From NCBI RefSeq assembly GCF_003719335.1, contig NZ_RIAS01000018.1:80483-144482 (forward strand): a stretch of 64,000 nucleotides of DNA. The letters run 5' to 3'. The number at the start of each line of letters is the position of its first letter. The first letter of the stretch is position 1. Under the pieces are notes generated by a model, which searched no databases, was not told where the DNA came from, and saw only the letters and a program-made list of their open reading frames with translations. The translations under genes and the position numbers were made by a program. Of the stretch, positions 18,254 to 25,756 are shown piece after piece. The DNA comes from Paenibacillus amylolyticus. Lineage in GTDB: Bacteria; Bacillota; Bacilli; Paenibacillales; Paenibacillaceae.

Positions 18254-19153
18254 CTAGTTTTGATAAAAGACCTTGCGGGATACCAGGGCGGTCGTTACCC
18301 ACAGGATTAGTGCAATCACGGCAAAATACATCCATGACATCGCCGCACTGAGCCCGAAGTTAAAGCTTTTGAAGGCCGTGTCCACCACAAGCCGACTCGT
18401 CTGATCACTGATGAAGCTGTCCACGATGGTATACACCAGATTCGTCAGAATCAATGGGCTCAGCATCGGGAACGTAATTTTCCAAAAGGCTTCGTAACCT
18501 GTAGATCCTTCGATTTTGGCTGCCTCATACAGCGATGGAGAAATCGACTGCAAACCCGCAAGGAAAATCAAAATCTGAACGCCTGATTGACTGACAATCT
18601 CGTAAATCCGGCTAACCGCACCTGTCAAATATTCAACCAGAATCGGACTCATACCTGATTCAAGGAGCATTATCGTCAGATCCAGATTTTTCATCACAGA
18701 CAGTCCACCGCCCGTCATGTCGTTGGCACTGCGCACAACGGATTGCATCAAATCCCCGTTTTCGATACTCGCAATAATACCCGAAGCCAGAATAACCGGA
18801 AGGAAAAAAATCGCTCTTGCCAGCACCCTTCCATGAAACTTCTGATTCAGAATCACCGCAAAAAACAGGCTGAAAATAATAATTAACGGTGTATTGACGA
18901 CAATATTGATTACAGATTCCGTCAACATCCTGACATAGGATTCATGAGAGAATAACGCCTCACGGAAATTGGCCAACCCAATAAACTCCAGCGTAAATCC
19001 TTCATTGGACACCTGCAGATTGCTCAGACTGTATCGGAACGAAGAGATCAGCGGCACCATGAAAAGCAGCAGGAAACCGATGAACCAAGGCAGGATGAAA
19101 TACAAACCGTAATATCTGTTTTTTTGCTCTAGGGATAATTTCTTAAGTTTCAT
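18254..19153 (-). CDS. Carbohydrate ABC transporter permease (MalF type)
   Basis: A 299-aa membrane protein with six predicted helices and the EAA loop 'LYEAAKIEGSTGYEAFWK' then 'TFPMLSP'. Its start overlaps the stop of the DUF5696 gene by 4 nt (an ATGA-type junction), which implies translational coupling and a functional link between the two. Confidence 0.9.
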   Translation of the reverse strand: MKLKKLSLEQKNRYYGLYFILPWFIGFLLLFMVPLISSFRYSLSNLQVSNEGFTLEFIGLANFREALFSHESYVRMLTESVINIVVNTPLIIIFSLFFAVILNQKFHGRVLARAIFFLPVILASGIIASIENGDLMQSVVRSANDMTGGGLSVMKNLDLTIMLLESGMSPILVEYLTGAVSRIYEIVSQSGVQILIFLAGLQSISPSLYEAAKIEGSTGYEAFWKITFPMLSPLILTNLVYTIVDSFISDQTSRLVVDTAFKSFNFGLSAAMSWMYFAVIALILWVTTALVSRKVFYQN

Positions 19154-21822
19154 TCCGGCATGTCACCTCCTACCCAGTAGCTCTTCGCTGCCACACGTGT
19201 GCCATTCCACTCCACAGCAGCATCGTTGTAATTCACAATGACCGTTTTACCTTTTTCGTAAGTCGTTTGATACACACCCTTACTCAGCTTCTCATGTTTA
19301 ACAATCGTTTGATTCTGTACATCTTGGAGCACGTTCTTCAGTTCCTTGTATCGCTCTGCTGATTCCTGAATCCAGCGCCGATAATCGGCTGAATATAACG
19401 CGTCAAAACTCGTCAGTTTGATCGCAGATGGATCTGCGTAGAACCACGTGTAATATGGCGCCGATCCGGTTTCGATCGCCCGCAGCATCTGTACATGGGA
19501 ATCCTGATCATCCGCCATATTCCAGGCCTGCCCTGTATATTGCACGAAGCCGTGATAGACCAGTTGGAAAAAGGGAACCGCTTCATCGGTGATGTTAAAC
19601 CCGCTGTTGCTCACAGGTGCATCCACGATATGTCTGGCATAGGGGCTTGCATAACTATTGCCGCCCTCTACAAGAAGCGATGCATCGGAACTGCGCACCT
19701 GATCAAGCTGCTTCATCACAACCTCTTTGGCCTGCTCGCGATTGATCACATTAGCGCGGTTGAAATCGGAATTCAGCTGGTCGCCTAAGTCTCGAAGCGA
19801 CAGACCTGTAAGTCCAGTCTCTTTATAATCTTGTAAAAATCCACTCACAATGCCCGGCACCGATTCCGGACTCAGGACATAGCCCGGAGATGCTTCATCA
19901 TCCCGTGTAAAGGAGGAGATATAGTACGGGAACAACTGCGCAAGTTTACCCGTAATTTGGCGTGAAGCATACGTTTTTTTGAATCCCTTCGCTTCTGGGA
20001 ATGCCTCCAGGAAGGATACGTCCGGGTATAATCCAAAGCCATTCTCTTGTATATAAGCTTGCAGGCTTTGCAAACCTTTAGCTCCACCAAGCTTTTTATC
20101 AACATCGATCGACTTCGGTATATCATGGTGGATACCTCCGCCAAACCACCCCGAGTACCGAAGCTGGATGTCCTCCACACCAAGGCTTTGCATCTCTTTT
20201 AAAATATCCTGTGCCTCTTCAAACGTGGTAAGCGACTCGTAAGCATTGTAAGGGATGCCGAGGAAAAACTTTTTCTTCGGAATGCCGCCGATCAGTTCCA
20301 CGTAAAATGGCATTTCTGTATCATCACCTAAACGGGTGAGTTTCTTTTGCTCCGTCAGATAATCCCGATAAGTCGAGGCCATACCTGAATAGCTCGCATC
20401 ATCTGCATCCAGGAATTCATACACAACGGCCATTTCATTATGAAAAGGCTGTGCTTGAAACCGTTTGACTGTGCTCGAACGCCAGCCATTAGTCAGGGTA
20501 ACCTCTTCCATACTGCTGAGCGAAAAACTGGAATGCACCGTGTTGTACTGGTTCAACCTGCCGCTGACATCCGCTTCAACAGACGCAACCGCGTCACCCT
20601 TATCAATGACCGCAAGGTATCCTTTGTCTCCGTAACTCATGCCAAACACCGGCATTCTCGCCTTCTGTTCCTTCTGAATCTGGGAGAGTTGGTTTACAGC
20701 ATGATCACTTCCATACAGAGCTGTACTATATGGGGACACAGACGTTTTTTTATTATTAAAATAAATCAGAGATCCCGATCCGTCCGGCACCAGACTGTAT
20801 CCTTTATCTTTTGGACCGCTCGCTCCGAAAAACGGCAACAGGGACAACGATTGAATTTTCATCGTATCCGGGTATTGGATACCGTTCTCCGGGATGGATA
20901 CACGCAGACGTCCTTGCTCCAGCCGATAGTGGACAGGCACAACGACACTTGCGTTCCCGTTTTCCTCTTCACCGTAGGCCGCTTTGTCTATGGCGATCTG
21001 TGCCTCATCATAGCCGATGGATTCGAAAATTCGGGTTACTTTGGACAAACCTACGCCTTTTAGAGATGAATCCCGTCTTTCATAACGTTTGTTCTGCGCA
21101 TCATACTTAAAGCGCTTCTCAATTTCTTTCTGGTCTTTTTCTTCCAGTTTCCCGAGAATTAACGTGTTAAAGCGTTCCTCGCTAATATATTTAGGGATGG
21201 CTTCAATATCACTTTTGACTTCACCCAGCGTGTATACAACGTTGAGACCGTCCTTTACTTTTTCAACTTCAAACTGACCACTCTCTACACTGTGCGTAAA
21301 ATTATCGTATTTGAGCGCATTGCCCGTATTATCGTAATACGTCAATTCAAATTGCACATTCAGCTGGGACTTGTTATAACCCGTCGCAATGCTATCCTGA
21401 TCACGATCCTGCGGGTTAGAAAACCACATCGCACCATTCTTCTGATCCTTGACCGCAATCTCTGTGGTTTCCGGCTTCAGATATAGAATCAAGCCATCCT
21501 TTTCTGCAACAGCTTCCATCCCCTCAGGAGCAGCCGCCGCTTTGTTATTCTTTTGATTTGCAGATGCTGCCTTCGGTTCAGAGCTGGTCGCAGCGGATTG
21601 CTCTTTTCCCTCACGTTCAGGATCCGCCGCCGTAGATTTTTGATCCGTTGAAGTTTGTTGTGTTGCAGACGACTCAGCAGCCTTGCTCTGATCCGCCTCT
21701 TGTGAATCTCCGGATGTGGTTACCACACGTTCCGATACGGACTCCGCATAGTTGACATTTTGAGACATGAACAAGCTTGCAATGAGAATGACCGCTGCAA
21801 ACGCAGTACGCTTTTTTCTCAT
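19150..21822 (-). CDS. Secreted DUF5696 protein, glycoside-hydrolase-like barrel
   Basis: The 890-aa start at 21822 follows AGGAGG by 7 nt. An N-terminal signal peptide ('TAFAAVILIASLFMSQNV') is followed by a low-complexity Ser/Gln/Ala/Lys linker (~30-105), a beta-rich region (~110-480) and an alpha/beta region (~510-810) that reads like a TIM-barrel glycosidase: 'DIQLRYSGWFGGGIHHDIP', 'LSLRDLGDQLNSDF', 'DASLLVEGGNSYASPYA'. A short beta domain closes it ('GKTVIVNYNDAAVEWNG'). The Asp of RDLGD and Glu of VEGGN are possible catalytic acids (inference). It is coupled to a permease gene, so a surface glycan-handling role is likely. Confidence 0.85.
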   Translation of the reverse strand: MRKKRTAFAAVILIASLFMSQNVNYAESVSERVVTTSGDSQEADQSKAAESSATQQTSTDQKSTAADPEREGKEQSAATSSEPKAASANQKNNKAAAAPEGMEAVAEKDGLILYLKPETTEIAVKDQKNGAMWFSNPQDRDQDSIATGYNKSQLNVQFELTYYDNTGNALKYDNFTHSVESGQFEVEKVKDGLNVVYTLGEVKSDIEAIPKYISEERFNTLILGKLEEKDQKEIEKRFKYDAQNKRYERRDSSLKGVGLSKVTRIFESIGYDEAQIAIDKAAYGEEENGNASVVVPVHYRLEQGRLRVSIPENGIQYPDTMKIQSLSLLPFFGASGPKDKGYSLVPDGSGSLIYFNNKKTSVSPYSTALYGSDHAVNQLSQIQKEQKARMPVFGMSYGDKGYLAVIDKGDAVASVEADVSGRLNQYNTVHSSFSLSSMEEVTLTNGWRSSTVKRFQAQPFHNEMAVVYEFLDADDASYSGMASTYRDYLTEQKKLTRLGDDTEMPFYVELIGGIPKKKFFLGIPYNAYESLTTFEEAQDILKEMQSLGVEDIQLRYSGWFGGGIHHDIPKSIDVDKKLGGAKGLQSLQAYIQENGFGLYPDVSFLEAFPEAKGFKKTYASRQITGKLAQLFPYYISSFTRDDEASPGYVLSPESVPGIVSGFLQDYKETGLTGLSLRDLGDQLNSDFNRANVINREQAKEVVMKQLDQVRSSDASLLVEGGNSYASPYARHIVDAPVSNSGFNITDEAVPFFQLVYHGFVQYTGQAWNMADDQDSHVQMLRAIETGSAPYYTWFYADPSAIKLTSFDALYSADYRRWIQESAERYKELKNVLQDVQNQTIVKHEKLSKGVYQTTYEKGKTVIVNYNDAAVEWNGTRVAAKSYWVGGDMPE

Positions 21823-21844
21823 ATCAGGCACCTCCTTTCTTCTC

Positions 21845-22468
21845 CTATTCGCGCAGTGTAATCTCCTGAAAGAGGGTATAACCAAAACTGATAATTTGCT
21901 GGATCAGGCTAAAGAAAAGCAAGCCCAGAAAGATTACAACACCCATCACAACCAGCGTAAGCAACATCGTCATCATTGTTTTCATGACTGAATACTGATG
22001 TACCGTCTTGGTTCCGATAAAAAGCAGCCACACAAACCAGATGACACCGAACGAATCAAGCAAGTAATAAAAAGAAGATTCACGCAGCGTGATCACATTA
22101 CTCAGCAAAATATTAGGAATGTTGACCAGAATAAGCGGAAGCATCGCATATCCTGTGGCAATCAAGATGTCTTTGAACTTGCCTTCCCCGTCCATCAGCG
22201 TGGTCAGCGACCAATTGGAAATACACCAGAGCAGAAAAGGAAGCACGATGTACTTGAACTCGTTAATACTGTTAAGTGAAAGTGGATAGTTATCATTGAC
22301 AACATACCCGGCAAACTGTCGCTTCAAGATCATCGTTACCGTGACAGCCAGAAGCACGAGCAATGCAACGCGCAATCTGCCTTTGTTTTCATATTTCAAA
22401 TCCCAGTATCCGTCAAAAGGGCGTACCGCAACATGCAGAGAGTATTTGAGTTCCTTAATTAGCGACAT
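21845..22468 (-). CDS. YIP1 family membrane protein
   Basis: The 207-aa start at 22468 is supported by GAGGGGGG 6 nt upstream; it overlaps the end of the NHL gene by 14 nt. About five membrane helices follow a short cytoplasmic start containing 'RPFDGYWDLKYENKGRLRV', typical of bacterial YIP1-domain proteins. 'LLWCISNWSLTTLMDGEGKFKDI' is the conserved loop of that family. Function in bacteria is not established; here it is locked inside a sugar transport operon. Confidence 0.8.
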   Translation of the reverse strand: MSLIKELKYSLHVAVRPFDGYWDLKYENKGRLRVALLVLLAVTVTMILKRQFAGYVVNDNYPLSLNSINEFKYIVLPFLLWCISNWSLTTLMDGEGKFKDILIATGYAMLPLILVNIPNILLSNVITLRESSFYYLLDSFGVIWFVWLLFIGTKTVHQYSVMKTMMTMLLTLVVMGVVIFLGLLFFSLIQQIISFGYTLFQEITLRE

Positions 22469-23903
22469 CTCTGACCCCCCTCTCATTCCTTGTTCTGACG
22501 ATCCGGCGCCAGACGATGACGCTGATTAACAATGCAATTGCTACAGTCATGTACATCCCGAAATATTCACGCATGTATTCTCTCCGATACTTCGCTAAAG
22601 CTTTGGAATAGTATTCGCGATCGTTTCCCAGCTTCAGGTAGGTCATTGCATCTTTGTATTTTCCTTCTCGAAGCATTGATTTACCGATCCCGATATAGGC
22701 CATCTCGTAGTTGGCATCAAGACGCAGTACCTCTTGCCACAATTTTGCCGCTTCCGTATGTTTGCCTGAACTGTACAAGCGGTTTGCTTCATTAACCAGG
22801 CTTCCAAACGTTGTTGCCTTGAACTCCGTAATCCGACCGAGATCTCGATCCAGTACGTAGATGGCGTCCCCATAGCTTTCGATGGCGACCGGATTTTTAA
22901 ATGTACCGATCTGGTTGCCAAGCTGACCTATGACATAGAGCAGATTACCGTCCTCGTTATACGTGAACACCCGTCCTCTTGTTGAATCCAGCGCACGATA
23001 GACACCGTTACTGGACACCTTGATATCCACGAAGGAAGAGCGATTGAAGGTCAAGTCTCCGACCGGTGCAAATTCACCGTTGACCCGAAGTACGTCAATA
23101 CCGGACGGATTCAATCTTTTGACGGAAGAAAGCGAGTTTTTGTCCGCTGTTGTGGTGTAGATAAAACCGCCATCATCGATGTCCGCGTTGTTGAACTCCA
23201 GCGGGATAAACCGAACCATTTTCTCACGTTGTTCCTTGGTAGATACGGTTTTCCAGAACAGGTCGACCGGATCAAATTGCACACGATTGGTACCCATAAA
23301 TCCTGTGAAACGTCCGTCACTGTCAAACTCGATCAGTCCTTCGAAGACACCACGGCCAACCACATAGATCCGTCCAGCTTTGTCCACGATAACCTTGCGA
23401 GGAAAGTATTCAAAGTTATCACTAAGCACATCCGACTCTGGTGCACCGATGGCACGCACAAAAGTACCATCTTGATTCAACTCTACGATCCGTCTGTTTT
23501 CGGTATCCGCAACGTAGATCTGACCTGCTTCCGTCACGAAGATCCCCTCAGGATTGTTAAAACTGTCCTTTTTACCGTCATGTTTAAAATCTTGAATGAC
23601 CCGAACCGCTTCCCATTTCTCGTTTAAGACAACGATCCGTCCATTGCCTGAATCCAGAATATAGAGCAAGCCATCTTTCGCAGCATATATATCCAGCGGA
23701 GACTGCCATGCTCCTGTTCCGGCCTCATCCCCTGTGATTACTCTGGAGGGAAGAAACGCAATCGGTGACTTCACCGAATCTCCCCAATAGTTGTAGGTAT
23801 ATCCCTCATACGGTGCCGCATGAGCCTGGTTATGTCCTAGTCCGGCAATCAGCAGGGAAGCTGCCAGAACGATTAGCCATGATTTCAATCTCATCTGTAA
23901 CAC
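22455..23903 (-). CDS. Secreted NHL-repeat protein with TPR and C-terminal membrane anchor
   Basis: A 482-aa protein. It has a signal peptide (~1-29), then about five NHL beta-propeller blades (~60-350; for example 'LLYILDSGNGRIVVLNEKWE', 'IYVADTENRRIVELNQDGTF', 'IYVLDRDLGRITEFKA'), a short TPR unit (~365-430; 'AAKLWQEVLRLDANYEMAYI') and a C-terminal membrane helix with a basic tail. NHL propellers bind ligands or carbohydrates at the surface. It may form a complex with the YIP1 protein encoded by the overlapping next gene (inference from coupling). Confidence 0.85.
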   Translation of the reverse strand: MLQMRLKSWLIVLAASLLIAGLGHNQAHAAPYEGYTYNYWGDSVKSPIAFLPSRVITGDEAGTGAWQSPLDIYAAKDGLLYILDSGNGRIVVLNEKWEAVRVIQDFKHDGKKDSFNNPEGIFVTEAGQIYVADTENRRIVELNQDGTFVRAIGAPESDVLSDNFEYFPRKVIVDKAGRIYVVGRGVFEGLIEFDSDGRFTGFMGTNRVQFDPVDLFWKTVSTKEQREKMVRFIPLEFNNADIDDGGFIYTTTADKNSLSSVKRLNPSGIDVLRVNGEFAPVGDLTFNRSSFVDIKVSSNGVYRALDSTRGRVFTYNEDGNLLYVIGQLGNQIGTFKNPVAIESYGDAIYVLDRDLGRITEFKATTFGSLVNEANRLYSSGKHTEAAKLWQEVLRLDANYEMAYIGIGKSMLREGKYKDAMTYLKLGNDREYYSKALAKYRREYMREYFGMYMTVAIALLISVIVWRRIVRTRNERGVRDVAN

Positions 23904-23911
23904 CCTCTCCC

Positions 23912-24775
23912 TTAATCCTTCATGCCGGATGAAGCCATCGTTTGAATGACATTGCTCTGCGACAATACAAACGTCACGATCGGCACCGTCATCATGATGA
24001 CCGCTACTGCAGCTCCTACCCCTGCCCGGGCAATTCCTCCTTGCACAATCTGTCCCATGGCATAGTGCATCGTTTTGAGTTGCTCACTGTAGATGAAGCT
24101 GCCGCCATCCGTTCCCCATAACATCTGCATCATCAGGATCAACAGCGTTAACCAAGCCGGTTTAACGAGTGGCATAACGACCTGGAAGAAAATCCGGTAT
24201 TCGCTCGCACCATCCATTTTCGCCGCCTCAAGCAATGCATCCGGGATCTGCTCCATAAACTGCTTCATCAGATACAAGCCGAGTGGATAAGCAAAGGCCG
24301 GGATAATAATCGCTTGATATGAGTCGAGCCACCCCAGGGTCGACATGATCATGTAGTTCGGGATCGCTGTGACATGCGGCGAGAACATCAGCGACAATAC
24401 GATGACTGTAAACAGCACCTTGTGTCCGCGAAATTTATGTTTCGCCAGCGGATATGCCGCCGCCGAGGCCAGAATGATATGACCGAACGTACCCGCCGCG
24501 GTAATAAACACGGTATTAAAAATGTATCTGGAAAAGGGAACCCATGAATTTTTCATCACCTGAAACAAATCCGAGAAATTTTCGAACGTCGGATTGCGAA
24601 CAAACAGGGTTGGCGGGAAAATGAACAGCTCATCCAGCGGTTTAAACGCATTATTGATGACATAGATGAGCGGAACCGCCATAAATGCGCCAAATCCGCC
24701 AAGTAGCAGGAACAGCAGGATGTCGACCTGCCAGGATCGGTTAATTTTTCGTTTCATACGCAGGGCTATTTTCAT
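23912..24775 (-). CDS. Carbohydrate ABC transporter permease (MalG type)
   Basis: A 287-aa membrane protein with six helices and the EAA loop 'LLEAAKMDGASEYRIFFQ' then 'VMPLVKP'. It starts 3 nt after the stop of its partner permease. It is the second permease pair of the operon. Confidence 0.92.
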   Translation of the reverse strand: MKIALRMKRKINRSWQVDILLFLLLGGFGAFMAVPLIYVINNAFKPLDELFIFPPTLFVRNPTFENFSDLFQVMKNSWVPFSRYIFNTVFITAAGTFGHIILASAAAYPLAKHKFRGHKVLFTVIVLSLMFSPHVTAIPNYMIMSTLGWLDSYQAIIIPAFAYPLGLYLMKQFMEQIPDALLEAAKMDGASEYRIFFQVVMPLVKPAWLTLLILMMQMLWGTDGGSFIYSEQLKTMHYAMGQIVQGGIARAGVGAAVAVIMMTVPIVTFVLSQSNVIQTMASSGMKD

Positions 24776-24778
24776 CTG

Positions 24779-25744
24779 CTATTCCCCCACTCTCTTCAGA
24801 AGCTTTTGTACAAGGAGGTTGGAACCCAGCATCAGACCGAACAACACCGTTGCAATGGCAGACGCATAACCCATTTCGAAGCGGATCGTTCCATAATCCA
24901 TCAAGTGAGTGACGATCGTATGCGCACCATACTGCACACTTGGGAAACCGGCCAGCGCCGTAGCGACTTCGGCAACCGCCAAAGATGCTGTAATCTGAAT
25001 GACCGCACCAAACATCAGCTGAGGCCGCATCGAAGGCAGCGTAATGTACCATAGTTCCTGCCAGCGATTTTGTACCCCATCGATTGCTCCTGCTTCATAC
25101 AGCGTACGATCCACGGTTTGCAAACCGGCAATGAACGCGAGGAAACTGGTTCCCAAGCTGAGCCACAGCTGCACAAGCATGATGATTGCCAGCATATATT
25201 TCGGATCTTGTAGCCACAGGATCGGCTCATAAAGAATGCCTGTTTTCATCAAGAAACCATTCATAATGCCGTACGAATCTCCCGAGAAAATAATTTGCCA
25301 AATAAAGAACACATTTCCCGAAATTGAAGGTGCAAAAAAGATCAGGGTCATAAAGGCTCTCACCTTGGGATTCAACTCATTGATCAGCCATGCGAATACA
25401 AAACAAGCGATGTAACTGATTGGGCCGGTGACCACCGAGAAAATAATTGTATTTTTGAGACCGATCAAGAACACATCATCATTCCAAAGCAGCTTGGAGT
25501 AATTCTCCCAGCCGACCCATTGCGGAAACTCCAGCATATTGAAGTTGGTAAAGCTGAAGAAAATGGATATGATGACGGGAAACACTGTAAATAGTAAAAA
25601 CAACAACATATACGGAGATAATAGAACATAAAGATGTTTATCCCGCTTCATATCTCTGACAAAGAGTTCCCATTTCCCCGGCATGCCGGCAGGCGTGCGC
25701 TTGGGCTGAGAACCGGTTTTGTTCACCATTTCTGTCTTTTGCAA
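24779..25744 (-). CDS. Carbohydrate ABC transporter permease (MalF type)
   Basis: A 321-aa membrane protein with an extended cytoplasmic N-terminus and the degenerate EAA loop 'LYEAGAIDGVQNRWQELW' then 'TLPSMRP', where Ala is replaced by Gly in EAG. It follows the 970-aa binding protein gene by 12 nt. Confidence 0.9.
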   Translation of the reverse strand: MQKTEMVNKTGSQPKRTPAGMPGKWELFVRDMKRDKHLYVLLSPYMLLFLLFTVFPVIISIFFSFTNFNMLEFPQWVGWENYSKLLWNDDVFLIGLKNTIIFSVVTGPISYIACFVFAWLINELNPKVRAFMTLIFFAPSISGNVFFIWQIIFSGDSYGIMNGFLMKTGILYEPILWLQDPKYMLAIIMLVQLWLSLGTSFLAFIAGLQTVDRTLYEAGAIDGVQNRWQELWYITLPSMRPQLMFGAVIQITASLAVAEVATALAGFPSVQYGAHTIVTHLMDYGTIRFEMGYASAIATVLFGLMLGSNLLVQKLLKRVGE

Positions 25745-25756
25745 AAGAGTCCCTCC

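Noticed and set aside
20440..21063. 207-codon plus-strand frame
   Set aside because: Antisense to the well-supported DUF5696 gene, composition typical of a shadow frame.
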